64,000 nt of DNA from Owenia fusiformis (Eukaryota > Annelida > Polychaeta > Sabellida > Oweniidae): NCBI GenBank assembly GCA_903813345.2, contig CAIIXF020000003.1:23577248-23641247 (forward strand). Reading direction: 5' to 3'. Position numbers and translations under genes: made by a program. The notes under the pieces are model-generated. The model was given only the letters and a program-made list of their open reading frames with translations, searched no databases and was not told the origin of the DNA. Every line of letters begins with the position of its first letter. Within the stretch, counting starts at the first letter, position 1. Positions 27,501 to 42,500 of the stretch are shown here, piece after piece.

Positions 27501-30500
27501 TATCTAGATATTCAAAAACTAATAATATATATTACTTCCTATTTAGTTGACTGTTGATTGTTAGAATTAACTTCTTTAACTCTAAGCCAAAACTTCCATA
27601 CCTTAAAACACATTTTTTCAAAACGTTGGACTCTCTCTAAGAAGAAGACCTTGTTTTTCTCATTTTATTGCATAACCAGATAAATATACAACAGAAGATC
27701 TTCAAATTCCTCACAATGAAAGTCTTCACTATATCAAATGGATATCAAATTTTGGTGACAGAACATTGGCTGAAAATAATGGATAGCATGAGTTATGATG
27801 TGTGATACTTTTGCATGTTGTTTTCCACCTTTTCACATTTCAATGCCATCCCCCTTTCTGGAGTTATTGACATAATAAAAAATTAACTTTTGTTGATGTA
27901 AAAATGAGACAAGAAAATCCTCTAATATTAGAAAATAATTCTCATATGTCGAGATTGGGTCTTAACTTTGAAAAAGCTTTGGCTTGTTGTAAGCAATAGA
28001 AGTTTACATTAATTTGATTGGAAATATAGGTGACTTTCTACAGTACATATCCTGTAATATAATGTCATGTAGCTCAATTACAACACTACTGCCATATTTA
28101 TATCCATTATTATAGTAAATATATAAATTGATATGTAAATACTAAAATACAACATATACAGACTTTACACCACTGATCTCTACATTAAGCTATGCTATCA
28201 TAAATTTGTACTTTTCAGCTTAACCAAGATGTCTTGTAAGTTGATGCTTGCTCTGTGTGTAGTGGCTGCTATCATTGCTGTAAATGATGCAAATAGAAGT
28301 TGTTCCCAGAGGTAATGCAATGTGCAGTAAAAATCTGACAATTTTAACCCCATTTTCCAATGCCTTTTTCTGACGAAGAGAGTAATTCTGACTTATTTGA
28401 TGCTTTGATTACTGGTTACACTACACTAAAAAGGGCAATATACAATTTATGCAGCTTAAATTTTCAGTAACGTCCAAGTATGATCAGATATAACAAATTT
28501 GCTTTGCTGGTTAAATGTTGCAGACTTACAAAGTTCATATTAATCACAATATTTCGATCAATCATTATTTCCATAATTAATAATGTATAAAATATTAAAA
28601 ATGAAATCCATTACTTATTTATCTTTTTGTTTTTAGTGAAGTGGTTGATAATGCTCAGTGTGCCAGTGCTAGCAATGCTGCAGAATGTAATAAAGCAGGT
28701 TTTGCATGCTGCAAAATAGTATTTAATGATGGAAAAGTGAATTATGGTTGCGGGTCAGCAGCTTTTTGTGTAAGGGTGTGCTCGTAATGATGATTTCAGA
28801 CACTACGCATCATAATGGCAACATGTTTTGGAAATAAAATTTACATTTCCAAATAACACATCATTCTTTTGTTTCACATAACATATTTTATACAATCTAG
28901 AGATTAACAAATCATCAATACACAAACTTGAAAAATGGAAAAATGAGATGCTTCGACTAAAATTTCACGTCACAGACTTAACATCCCCCCAGTTTAATGC
29001 TCTTCAATTATACACATACACTTCCCTCCCTAAGTTTGGCTACCAAAAGTCATTTGGATCATTTATCAAAGCCTGATTCTCTTTGGAGAAAATCTCTCAT
29101 ATCTCTGAACTTTTATAACCATTGACAAAATTAATATCACATACAGACAGGCCTTGATGTGATGTCCAATGAAATCTTTAACTTAAATGGAGGGGAGTGT
29201 AACAATGCTTATGGAGGGGAGTGTAACAATGCTTATGGGGGGGGGAGTGTAACAATGCTTATGGAGGGGAGTGTAAATAAGGCCTTTATGAACTCTCAAA
29301 GGTACTGGTACATAAAACATTTATGATTAACATCCTGATTGGTGTTAGAAGTCGGTGACAATATACAATATACAGCATACAGGTAAAGCAAGCCACATAA
29401 CATCAATGAAATCACACCATTAAACAAACACACAAGGCATTAAGGCATGGGACTCCTAACAAAAACAAGCTGATGACAATTTCATACCTTTTTTAGGTAC
29501 GATAAAAAGATAAACTTTGGTTAGAGGCTCAAGAACAAAGTTTGTAAGGTTAGACATTTGTAAGGGCAATCAAATTATGTTAATTAACATAATTCTGCAA
29601 AAATTTGACTTCAAAATAGTGTCCTAGAGTTAGGGGATTGCTACACCATCTCTAAATTGAAGAAAATAAAAGTTAATTTAGCAGTCCTCTGACAAACATA
29701 TGACTAATTCCAGTTAAATTGAGAAACCACAACCCCCCTGTGGGACAAATGTCTGACGGGCCTGTCAAACATCTGAATTGCAAAACAAAATATCACCAAG
29801 AAAGCGTTATTTGCTTATGTCTCTGAATTGCAAAACAAAATATCACCAGGGAAGCGTTATTTGCTTATGTCTCAGATTTCTGATTGATCTAATAGAGACT
29901 ATATTACAGCAACACCATGAAGTGGTGAATCCAAAAGAAAAGCATGAGCAAAGGATACCATTGTGGAAAGATGACAGTGCATGTATATATTAGTTTTAGA
30001 AAAATGACAGTATATGTATAATTATAATGAACAGTCTTGATTGAGTAATTATCTGACCAGCTATCCAGTAAAACATGTTGTAACCGACTTGTTTGACAAA
30101 GCTGTGAATATTTGCAGGTCACATGGCCAGACAAAGTGAAGACAAATCATAAGCAAGACCAGCTATGATATGAGCTGGTTTGAATAATGAACATATAAAC
30201 TGACATATATATAATTCTGACATTCCATATAATATTCTTATTTAAAGCCATGATACAATATTAACTTTTTATTGCTTAGAGTTCATCTTCAGATGAATTA
30301 TTCTTTCATGGTGAAATTAATTTAAACTTGAGAGGGGTTTCTCAAGACAGCCTTGGTCATCACCAGGTCAACATATTATGTTTCCTGCATGCTTCAACTG
30401 TTATGTAAAATTCTTGTGTCTGGCTGTTATCTGCTTATTCTGCTACTGTCCTTGCAGCGGACAACATGTGCAAGTTATAATGCTATATTGCTTGTAATTT

Positions 30501-33500
30501 TTGGCTCCCTCCCCCACCACGGTGCCATAATATTGGTTTTTTTTTCGATGCAATGTAACCTCTCCGGATGGTGGGGGTAATTGATTCATTTCATTCTATG
30601 AATCATTTTTCCTGTAATTTTGTTGTTATTAGTTAGCCTAGAGTAGAACAATAAATTACATAATGCCAAACATTTTTCTCTAGTTGTTTGCGCATTCTTT
30701 TATAAGTCACATGAGTTTAAACAATGTTTAAAAAATCTACAAAACACAAAGAAAACAAAATGCTAAGTAGATAATTGGCTAAAAGGTTGGGAAAGAGAAC
30801 AAGAAAGAACATATTGCTGACATGGCAGCTAGTATTAATTCAACATCAATAACATTCAAAATTCTAATGCTCACACTCATTTTGTTCTGGTCTTACTTTA
30901 ATAAGTTGAAAACTGAGCTTAGTAGAAATCCATCAAATTAGATACATGTAAGCACCAAACATCAAAAATAAAAAATGAATGAAATGAATGAGCTTGAACA
31001 TAACACAAATTACAATACAATGTCTGATCATGACACAACCAAACAAGGCATTGATATGCAAAATGTCACCACTGCCATTAATAACAGAAGCCCAATGTCG
31101 AACCCTGACCATTGAATACAGAACACCACCCACAAAAAGTTGGAGACTATAACAACATGTCAAAACTTCTGGTGGTGACATAATACAAACCGATGGTATT
31201 TCAATGTCTCACATCTACTTTGACATAAGCTTTGACTGATAACAAACAAACAAGTTGAACCAGGAAGTTAAAAACAATTTTAATATAAAAACAAAAACTG
31301 ACGGGAAAACAACACTCGAAGTTTTGAATTTTGATTTTCAATGATCCAAAGATGAAAATGGAAAGGAAAGAAAGGATGTATTTGTTTTCCATTGCAATAT
31401 TTGCAGTGGCAATTGCTATCATTTCATTAGTGTGCTCGATGTTTTTATATTTTGAATCACAAAAACAAAATAAACAAGAACACAAATGTGTACAAAAAGT
31501 CCCCACCAATGGGTGATCCCATCGAATGGTTATCCTGAAAATAAGTAGACAAGACTTTAGTGACACAATTTGAGGACGGAAAATCCAAAATGGCCACCTT
31601 AAAATTTACCCAGAATGACCAAAAATTAGTGAGTTCTAGATTTTCATACTAAGAACCACCCCTGAAAATTTATCCATCAAACAGTTAACCAGAAAACATG
31701 TGAACAAAACTTTACAGACAAGATTTTAGAATGGAAAATCTAAAATGGCTGCCTTGACATTTACTCAGAATGTCAAAATACTAATCAGTTCAAGATTTTA
31801 ATACTAAGAATCATCCCTGAAAATTTGAAATTGATCTATCAAACGGTTCACCTGAAAACGCGTAGACAAGACTTTACAGACAAGATTTTAGGACGGAAAA
31901 TCCAAAATGGCTGCCTTGACATTTACTCAGAATGTCAAAATACTAATCAGTTCAAGATTTTAATACTAAGAATCATCCCTGAAAATTTGAAATTGATCTA
32001 CCAAACGGTTCACCTGAAAACGCGTAGACAAGACTTTACAGACAAGATTTTAGGACGGAAAATCCAAAATGGCTGCCTTGACATTTACCCAGAATGCCAA
32101 AAAACTAAGCAAATTTAGATTTTCATACTAAGAATCATCCCTGAAAATTCGAAATTGATCTACCAAACGATTCACCTGAAAACGTGTATACAAGATTTTA
32201 CAGGCAAGATTTTAAGACGGAAAATCCAAAATGGCTGCCTTGACATTTATCCAGAATGCCAAAAAACTAATCAGATCTAGATTTTCATACTAAGAATCAT
32301 CCCTGAAAATTTGAAATTACCTACCAAACGGTTCACCTGGAAATGCGCAGACAAGACTTTACAGACAAGATTTTAAGATGGAAAATCCAAAGTGGCTGCC
32401 TTGACATTTACCCTGAACGCCAAAAAACTTATCAGATCTAGATTTTTATACTAAGAATCATCCCTGAAAATTTGAAATTGATCTACCAAACGATTCACCT
32501 GAAAACGCGTAGACAAGACTTTACAGACAAGATTTTAGGACGGAAAAATCCAAAATGGCCGACAATAAAAAAGTGATTATGAGTTTTCGCTGATTTCCTT
32601 TTACAAAATTGTCACATATAACCACTGTTAACAATAACATAGGCTTTTACAACAAAATACACCTGAAATTATTTATAAAGCTACTAAATAGTTAAAGTAT
32701 GAAAACTCAAAAACACCATTCAAAATGATACAAAGTATTATCGCGCGCTAACTTTTCTTAAGACATTCAAAATGGCTGACATGACTGAGCTAACAGGTCC
32801 AAAACCTAATCAGATCTAGAATGAAGTGAGCTGAACAAGATGTTAATGTTTTAAAAGCAAATGAGAAGCCGTTTTTCTTAAAGTTTGCAGACAAGGATTT
32901 TAGCATTTGACTTCAAAATGGCTGACAGGAAGTAGGTATCGAGTTAAATTTTTATCATCCACATCTGTAAGCACTTATAAGTTATCCCTGAAAATTTGAA
33001 GGTGATATCTGTAGCGATTTTGGAGAAAACTGCCGGACGTGCGGACTGATGGACAGACAGACAGACAAACAGACGGACGGACGCGCCTAGGCCGACAATA
33101 TGGCCCTACACTATGTGATGGGGACATAAAAACCAATACAAGAGAATGATGAGTTGCTCAAAATGAGAAATGAATTCATGAAAATGAAGGAAGACTATAT
33201 AAGAGGGCAAGATTTAATAGAAGAGTTGAATATTCGCATTGGTACATTGGAAACGGAGGCACTACTGGTATGCATTATAAACATATAATACAGGGTGGTC
33301 CAAAAAATCATTAACTCTTTTGCCAACATAGCATTTTCTAAGAAAAGGAAAGTTTCCAAATTTTTTTTCAAAGACCTGTCTGACAGACATATAAGTTATG
33401 TGTGGTTTAAGTTTTATTTTTATATACCACCGTAATGAGAGCACAGGCCAATAGTTTTTGATGTGCTCAATTTTTGGTGCTGAATTATTGTAGTTAATTA

Positions 33501-36500
33501 CACATTACAATTAAACATTACAAGTTTAAAATGGCCTTCAACAAATAGAAGATGTACTTTTTGGCTCAGGTTTAGCCTCTTTCCTGTGAACATGGATTGA
33601 TACATTGAAGTTACGAGAACAAAACTCTTTCTGGCACTAAGCGGAAGCAAGGGGTTGACATGGATACAGTTATCCATCAGCAAGATGAAGCAACAATGCA
33701 CTGCTCCAATGCTTTTTGGATATCTACATCATCATTTCCCCTAAAAAAGACTCATCTCTCATTGTATGGATCTCACTTGACCTACACATTCTCAAGACAT
33801 ACCCCCAGTAACGTTTTTTTGGTGTGGATACTTAAACCTTGACTGTTCTCGAAAAGGCAATAAGCTGACATATATTATTTTTTACATCAAATTTTTTTAA
33901 GCGAAAATCAAAGCCAACTATATAATAATTAGAAAAACTTAAAAATCAGGCAGGGATTCGAACCTGGGACGCGTTCTAGGCGAGCGTTCTACCAGTATAC
34001 TACCCCGACATCACTTATGAACGGGAGTAATTTAATGGATCTTATCTAAACTTCTAATTAGCTAGTCCCGTAACATTCTAAAGGACAAGGTGCAATTATT
34101 GGCAAATATCCCTATGGTCAAAATGAATCATTCGTAGGTGTAACATGAAGAATAAAATGTAATATAATACTTTGGAAAATATTAAAGTGCTCGGACACAC
34201 ATAAGCTGAGATAGGGATCATTTCGTTCAGTAAGGTTGTATTGACTTACATGGGGCTGTGCACCATTGACTTAACATGAGGATATCAGCAGATCCCAATA
34301 GAGGCCATTGGTTTCCATTAATTATCACAGAAATACCAAAAATACACTATGACCTGAATCGATTGCAAACTTAATAATTTCACAATACGACACAAATGGT
34401 TTATCTCATCAAATGTGCAAATATGAAGTTTGCAATCGATTCAGGTCATACTTAAAATTAAAAGATTGTACATTTTTCATCATTTTTTTCCCTACAAAAT
34501 GGCTATAGAAAAATGCTCCAAAAACAACTTTTACACTTATCAAATATCATACAAGTTTGTAAAACCAAAGATTATACTATTATATTTCATTATGTAGTAA
34601 CATATTTGGATAAGATGCAGGGATGCGTAGGATGTAAATGGATTTTGACAGATAAAAAAATACTTCCTGGTTTGGAATCTATGCCTCTACACTTCATGAT
34701 TGAATTATGACCCTAATAAGTGGCCTATACATCAATACAGTGCTGAATATAGGTGAACAAGATACTAGTGTGCATATAAATGTAATAATTGAAGCAGAAT
34801 ACTCATTTTGAAAAATCAGATGAATTATTTTTTTCCCATGGGGAGATCCCAATGGAGGGTGTATAAGGTCCTTTAGAAATCTTCTAAAAATCAAATGGTC
34901 GGCCGATCATCCGAGCAATCGAAGGACTAATCATCATAATAACACCTTTATCGTGAGTATTTTTGCACAGCATTTTCCCCATTTGTTTATTATTGTATAT
35001 TCTCTCATAGTTCAAAATATCACTCAGGACCCTGGGAACAACCCAAGAGAGCGTTTTTTCGAAAAAGGCAGCTTTAAAAGGCAGGATCTATGCAAACAAT
35101 TCCCAAACTATTGATGAGCTAAAGAATTTAAAAACAGAGATCAATAGAATTCCTTATGACAACATGGACAGGGACTAACAGTTACAATGTATGCAAGGAG
35201 CTTGGATTGAGCACATTACAAACTATTAATCTGTGCTCACATGATGGTGGTATATGATAATAAAACTTACACAACAAAAAACTTGGGTTGTTTCGGGGAT
35301 GAACTTTATCATTTTGAGCTAAATGAAAGATTATAGAATGATGAACAAATGGGGCAAATCTTATGTAGAAATACTTACGATAAATGTGTCATTTCAAAGA
35401 TTTTTCATTGAATTACTTCGATCGGAGCCGGCGATATGATTTTGGAAAGGTTTCTAAATGAAGAACGTGACGTCACTTCCGAATCATAGCATTCAAAATA
35501 AGTAGCGTTTAATTACTTCCACCATTCATAATATCACGGTGGTCTAGCGGTAGAATGCTCGCTGAGCACGCGGGAGGCCCGGGGTCGAATCCCACATTCG
35601 CCTTTTTATTTTTTTTAACTAAATGATTGTTCTTTGACATTTTGCAGATAACAATTTTTTTTTATTTACATAAACTTTATATTAGAGCTTGAAAATGTAA
35701 AAACAATATATGTCAACATATTGCGTTTTGGAGCGATGTGCAGGTTTAATATAAATGTATTGAAGTAAAAAAGATTTTGTGACTTTTGAACTGAAATCAT
35801 TAGTACTACGGCCAAGGCCAATTGTGTCCAAAACACCTAGATACAATTTGACTTTAGATTCTTGTAGGGGACCCCAAGGTATGTAAAAAAAAGTTTGTGA
35901 ACCCTTGCAAAGCAGGCTCAAAAGTGCTGAGTCATCAAATTTTATCATTTTTGAGTCGGAGTTTGACCATATTGTGACGATTTTCGTCTCAGACGGATTC
36001 CGTCAATTGTTCGTCACGCTTAAATAGTTTAACCAATCAGATGACGGTTTTCGGCTATATAAGTGACAAATTTTATTCGGACAGTCAGACTTTGTTCAAC
36101 CAACAGACAACACACACCTTTTGATTGTAAGTAACTTTAGTTAAAATAGACTCATTTTAAACCGTAAACTTTGCTTTTGTTCTACATCCAGCGATACGCA
36201 ACCCCCCCTCTATTCCATCTTAAGCCTTGGCAGCTCGCTACCACTTAGAGAGAAAACGCCACAATATGCTTGAAACTATTTAATATCTCATTTGAGGTTG
36301 TTGCAATTATAATGAAACATTGTCAATATACCAATAAGGCATGTATGAAGAATTCCTGAATTCCAAAATTTGGTAGAGATATGGGATAATTTGTCCCTAA
36401 AAGTACATAATTTCTCTTCAAAATTTCTTAATCAGTCAATAGTAAATCAGTCATTTAAAAAACAGTAAGGGCCTATGGTGTATAAAACCTGATTAAAAAC

Positions 36501-39500
36501 TTCACTGATGATGTTAGCAAATATTTCGTGCATAAGTTTCAATAAAAGGTGCATGCATCTATTTTTTCTGATTTTTCTCTTTACCTTCCCCTAAAAATTC
36601 AAGAAAGGGGGCATGGCACCTTACACTTCAGTTGTTGAACTTGTTGCTAGCTTTAAATAGAAAATGTGTATCATTATACCAAAATTTGTTATTCTAAATA
36701 AATCTAAACACTATATGTGACATCATAATATGCTAAACATATTTATTATGTACCATTTTATATATTTACAGCTTATCATTGCCATACCCCATAAAACCAT
36801 TTAGGGTATGTGTGGTCGGCAATTGGAAATGCATGTACATGTATGTTTACTAATAACATTTTTCAAAATTGTATTTCAGGTGCCATTCTTTCCTAATGTT
36901 GTTAGTGTAGTTATGGTTTATGTTTATGAATGATAACACTTCCCATCATAAGTTTGTCAACTTCAACCCCTTTGAATCACTTATTAAAGCCTGTTTATTT
37001 TTGGCATATGAAATTAGAAGAAATATGGTAATAAGGAACATAATCAAGGTTTAAAAATTGACAGACTTTGATATGCTATCATATAATAACTTCCAGTTAC
37101 CAAACTTATGGAGGGGTGTACATGCTTTATAGTATATATAGGGTCCATGTAAACTGCAACGAGACTCCCATTGTTGCTTCAAATAATAATTAGCTATATA
37201 ATAACAAATTATAACAACAAATGATTAAGAGCCAGAGTCACTCAGAGGAGGATGTCATTACTAGGATGTCATTATTCTATTTGTTTTGTAACTTGTAAGT
37301 TCGACGAATACACACTTCCAGTTGTATATAGCAAGATCATTTTAATAGCTTAACATTAACAAAATCCGTATGTGTGGTATGTAACATAGCGAGCATAATG
37401 AAAAAACATTTCAGACACGTAAAATACATAAAGATATATGCATCTTAATATATTCAACATTTAGAATAAAATTTGCAAAATGCATATTAAAATCATTCTT
37501 ATCGCAGTCTTTTTTATGCTAACGTTAATTTTATTCCAGGAAAGTAGTGGGTAATTTTACTAAAATTCAAATCTGTATGCTATCATCGAAAATACCACCA
37601 TCCTCATTGCAATTATGCTTTAATAATTGTTCATTCTCTGCAATCAGTCTTCATGAATAACATTAAAAACATTGTTTTGTATTTTTCTATCAGGAAAGTT
37701 TGAATAAGCTACATTAATATAGAATGGTATTAAAAGTCTAGTTTTGAAGATATCAATTTTTGATGACCAAAACTATGCTGAAAACAATGAATAGCATGAG
37801 TTTTCCCTTTGGGGAAATACCATGGGATATTGTTTTTTAACTTTATAATCAAATTTAACAAGATCCTCTTTTCAGAAAATAAGGCTCACATTTTATAAAG
37901 TGACAAGGTGGTGTCCTAATCCATAGTTTGTCTGTTGAATTATGATAGCAAACACTGTTGTCTTGGGAGCAAACATGAGGTACAACTAATAAATGCTGTA
38001 TCTCAGTATGGAACCTTGTTGTTCATATAGAATCATCCTATATGAAAAGCCATCTACTTTTAATATCATATATTTTAGGGGACAAAACAGTTATTTGGGG
38101 GTTTTCTCTACAAAAGAAAATGGGGTCCTGAGATCTTAGATACTATATCTTAAAAACTATTTTCATAATGATCTCCATTTCTGATATTGTTAATGGCAGA
38201 TGCATATTGGCAATTTCCATGAAATTCAGACAAATCTATGTACCATTGGTACATATAAGTACATATCTACAATTGTATATTTGTTTATCCATATTCTCAA
38301 AAGTATCATAGAGTCGGACCTCAGGACTAATACACACTATAATTGGAGAATGTGAAAACAAAATTTATGTATATTAAGATTGTATCTTCTCTCTGACTTC
38401 CTGTGAGCAATTTGGTAAAAAATACTCTATAGCGGTTCCTGCATATCATTAAACAAAATGAATAATTTTTTTCAGATATTCGAAATGATTTATGTGTAAT
38501 TTATTGAAATAACTTCAATGCTGACGTGTATCAAAGAGAAAAGGGTTATTTAAAGACGGGACATCGCAAATTCCAATCATCTGCTGACAAAGCCACTTGT
38601 GAAAAGATCCTAATAAGGTAAGACTCTCATTTATACCTTCCAGGAATTCTAAATTATTGTATTATTGGACTGAATTACAATGCTTACTGAAAAAAAAAAA
38701 TATTCATTGCTTAATATTAGCTTAAGCTTAAGGCTCATATGAATTCATTTTTGAGATAATCCAGAAAAATATGAAATTAATTGAGTTTTGACATAACTAC
38801 TAAAAATGCCATGCCCCAAAGAGGACATCAATTGCAATAAAAAGGAATATATTAAAGCCATGTCAATATTTTTGTCAAGCTTACATGTATATCAATATTA
38901 ATACTCTTAAACATATTGAAAATATATTAATATCCATGGGCGTAGCGCTATTTTTCTAAGTAGTACGCCACCACCACAAGAACAAGAGTTGGTTGAACAA
39001 AAAACGAGCATTCAGGGGGGTCTGGGGGTTTACCCCCAGGAAAATGTTGAAATTTGGCTGTATTTGGAGCGAATTTGCAACCATCTGGTACGCCTGTGCG
39101 TACACAGCGTACTGGGCGCTACGCCCATGATATCTAGATATTCAAAAACTAATAATATATATTACTTCCTATTTAGTTGACTGTTGATTGTTAGAATTAA
39201 CTTCTTTAACTCTAAGCCAAAACTTCCATACCTTAAAACACATTTTTTCAAAATGTTGGACTCTCTCTAAGAAGAAGACCTTGTTTTTCTCATTTTATTG
39301 CATAACCAGATAAATATACAACAGAAGATCTTCAAATTCCTCACAATGAAAGTCTTCACTATATCAAATGGATATCAAATTTTGGTGACAGAACATTGGC
39401 TGAAAATAATGGATAGCATGAGTTATAATGTGTGATACTTTTGCATGTTGTTTTCCACCTTTTCACATTTCAATGCCATCCCCCTTTCTGGAGTTATTGA

Positions 39501-42500
39501 CATAATAAAAATTTAACTTTTGTTGATGTAAAAATGAGACAAGAAAATCCTCTAATATTAGAAAATAATTCTCATATGTCGAGATTGGGTCTTAACTTTG
39601 AAAAAGCTTTGGCTTGTTGTAAGCAATAGAAGTTTACATTAATTTGATTGGAAATATAGGTGACTTTCTACAGTACATATCCTGTAATATAATGTCATGT
39701 AGCTCAATTACAACACTACTGCCATATTTATATCCATTATTATAGTAAATATATAAATTGATATGTAAATACTAAAATACAACATATACAGACTTTACAC
39801 CACTGATCTCTACATTAAGCTATGCTATCATAAATTTGTACTTTTCAGCTTAACCAAGATGTCTTGTAAGTTGATGCTTGCTCTGTGTGTAGTGGCTGCT
39901 ATCATTGCTGTAAATGATGCAAATAGAAGTTGTTCCCAGAGGTAATGCAATGTGCAGTAAAAATCTGACAATTTTAAGCCCATTTTCCAATGCCTTTTTC
40001 TGACGAAGAGAGTAATTCTGACTTATTTGATGCTTTGATTACTGGTTACACTACACTAAAAAGTGCAATATACAATTTATGCAGCTTAAATTTTCAGTAA
40101 CGTCCAAGTATGATCAGATATAACAAATTTGCTTTGCTTGTTAAATGTTGCAGACTTACAAATTTTATATTAATCAAAATATTTTGATCAATCATTATTT
40201 CCATAATTAATAATGTATGAAATAATAAAAATGAAATCCATTACTTATTTATCTTTTTGTTTTTAGTGAAGTGGTTGATAATGCTCAGTGTGCCAGTGCT
40301 AGCAATGCTGCAGAATGTAACAAAGCAGGTTTTGGATGCTGCAAAATAGTATTTAATGATGGAAAAGTGAATTATGGTTGCGGGTCAGCAGCTTTTTGTG
40401 TAAGGGTGTGCTCGTAATGATGATTTCAGACACTACGCATCATAATGGCAATATGTTTTGGAAATAAAATTTACATTTCCAAATAACACATCATTCTTTT
40501 GTTTCACATAACATATTTTATACAATCTAGAGATTAACAAATCATCAATACACAAACTTGAAAAATGGAAAAATGAGATGCTTCGACTAAAATTTCACGT
40601 CACAGACTTAACATCCCCCCAGTTTAATGCTCTTCAATTATACACAAACACTTCCCTCCCTAAGTTTGGCTACAAAAAGTCATTTGGATCATTTATCAAA
40701 GTCTGATTCTCTTTGGAGAGAATTTCTAAAATCTCTGAACTTTTATAACCATTGACAAAATTAAAATCACATACAGACAGGCTTTGATGTGGAACTTGCC
40801 AAACCTATGGAGGGGAGTGTAACAATGCTTATGGAGGGGAGTGTAACAATGCTTATGGGGGGGGGAGAGTGTAAAAATGCTTATGGAGGGGAGTGTAAAT
40901 AAGGCCTTTATGAACTCTCAAAGGTACTGGTATATAATACATATATGATTCACATCCTGATTGGTGTTAGAAGTCGGTGACAATATAGCATACAGGTAAA
41001 GCAAGCCACATAACATCAATGAAATCACACCATTAAACAAACACACAAGGCATTAAGGCATGGGACTCCTAACAAAAACAAGCTGATGACAATTTCATAC
41101 CTTTTTTAGGTACGATAAAAAGATAAACTTTGGTTAGAGGCTCAAGAACAAAGTTTGTAAGGTTAGACATTTGTAAGGGCAATGTTAATTAACATAATTC
41201 TGCAAAAATTTGACTTCAAAATAGTGTCCTAGAGTTAGGGGATTGCTACACCATCTCTAAATTGAAGAAAATTAAAGTTAATTTAGCAGTCATCTGACAA
41301 ACATATGACTAAATGTAATTCCAGTTAAATTGAGAAACCACAACCCCCCTGTGGGACAAATGTCTGACGGGCCTGTCAAACATCTGAATTGCAAAACAAA
41401 ATATCACCAAGAAAGCGTTATTTGCTTATGTCTCTGAATTGCAAAACAAAATATCACCAGGGAAGCGTTATTTGCTTATGTCTCAGATTTCTGATTGATC
41501 TAAAAGAGACTATATTACAGCAACACCATGGAGTAGTGAATCCAAAAGAAAAGCATGAGCAAAGGATACCATTGTGGAAAGATGACAGTACATGTATATA
41601 TTAGTTTTAGAAAAATGACAGTATATGTATAATAATGAACAGTCTTGATTGAGTAATTATCTGACCAGCTATCCAGTAAAACATGTTGTAACCGACTTGT
41701 TTGACAAAGCTGTGAATATTTGCAGGTCACATGGCCAGACAAAGTGAAGACAAATCATAAGCAAGACCAGCTATGATATGAGCTGGTTTGAATAATGAAC
41801 ATATAAACTGACATATATATAATTCTGACATTCCATATAATATTCTTATTTAAAGCCATGATACAATATTAACTTTTTATTGCTTAGAGTTCATCTTCAG
41901 ATGAATTATTATTTCATGGTGAAATTAATTTAAACTTGAGAGGGGTTTCTCAAGACAGCCTGGGTCATCACCAGGTCAACATATTATGTTTTTTGCATGC
42001 TTCAACTGTTATGTAAAATTCTTGTGTCTGGCTGTTATCTGCTTATTCTGCTACTGTCCTTGCAGCGGACAACATGTGCAAGTTATAATGCTATATTGCT
42101 TGTAATTTTTGGCTTCCTCCCCCACCACGGTGCCATAATATTGGTTTTTTTTCGATGCAATGTAACCTCTCCGGATGGTGGGGGTAATTGATTCATTTCA
42201 TTCTATGCATCATTTTTCCTGTAATTTTGTTGTTATTAGTTAGCCTAGAGTAGAACAATAAATTACATAATGCCAAACATTTTTCTCTAGTTGTTTGCGC
42301 ATTCTTTTATAAGTCACATGAGTTTAAACAATGTTTAAAAAATCTACAAAACACAAAGAAAACAAAATGCTAAGTAGATAATTGGCTAAAAGGTTGGGAA
42401 AGAGAACAAGAAAGAACATATTGCTGACATGGCAGCTAGTATTAATTCAACATCAATAACATTCAAAATTCTAATGCTCACACTCATTTTGTTCTGGTCT

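Larger units (their letters stand above)
26051..35811. repeat. Segmental duplication, copy 1 (peptide gene plus collagen 5' part)
   Basis: Sequence from GATCATTTAAATGGCTTAAC (26051) to TTTTGAACTGAAATCATT (35811) matches 37335-44686, apart from insertions and deletions. Copy 1 alone has a 1.65-kb insertion in the collagen exon (31475-33130), about 785 bp at 34082-34868 and about 460 bp at 35285-35745. Both copies are direct and lie within TANGO6 intron 6. Confidence 0.9.

Noticed and set aside
29778-30134. Overlapping open frames on both strands conserved at 41389-41742
   Set aside because: Conservation is explained by the recent segmental duplication; the two strands are equally open and indels between copies ignore frame.
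31825-32118. 97-codon open frame with an internal duplication
   Set aside because: It reads across two units of the 158-bp repeat in the exon-splitting element.
33945-34020. Functional tRNA gene
   Set aside because: The B-box is perfect but acceptor arms do not pair; the same holds at 35532 and 54746. They were kept only as tRNA-like sequences.
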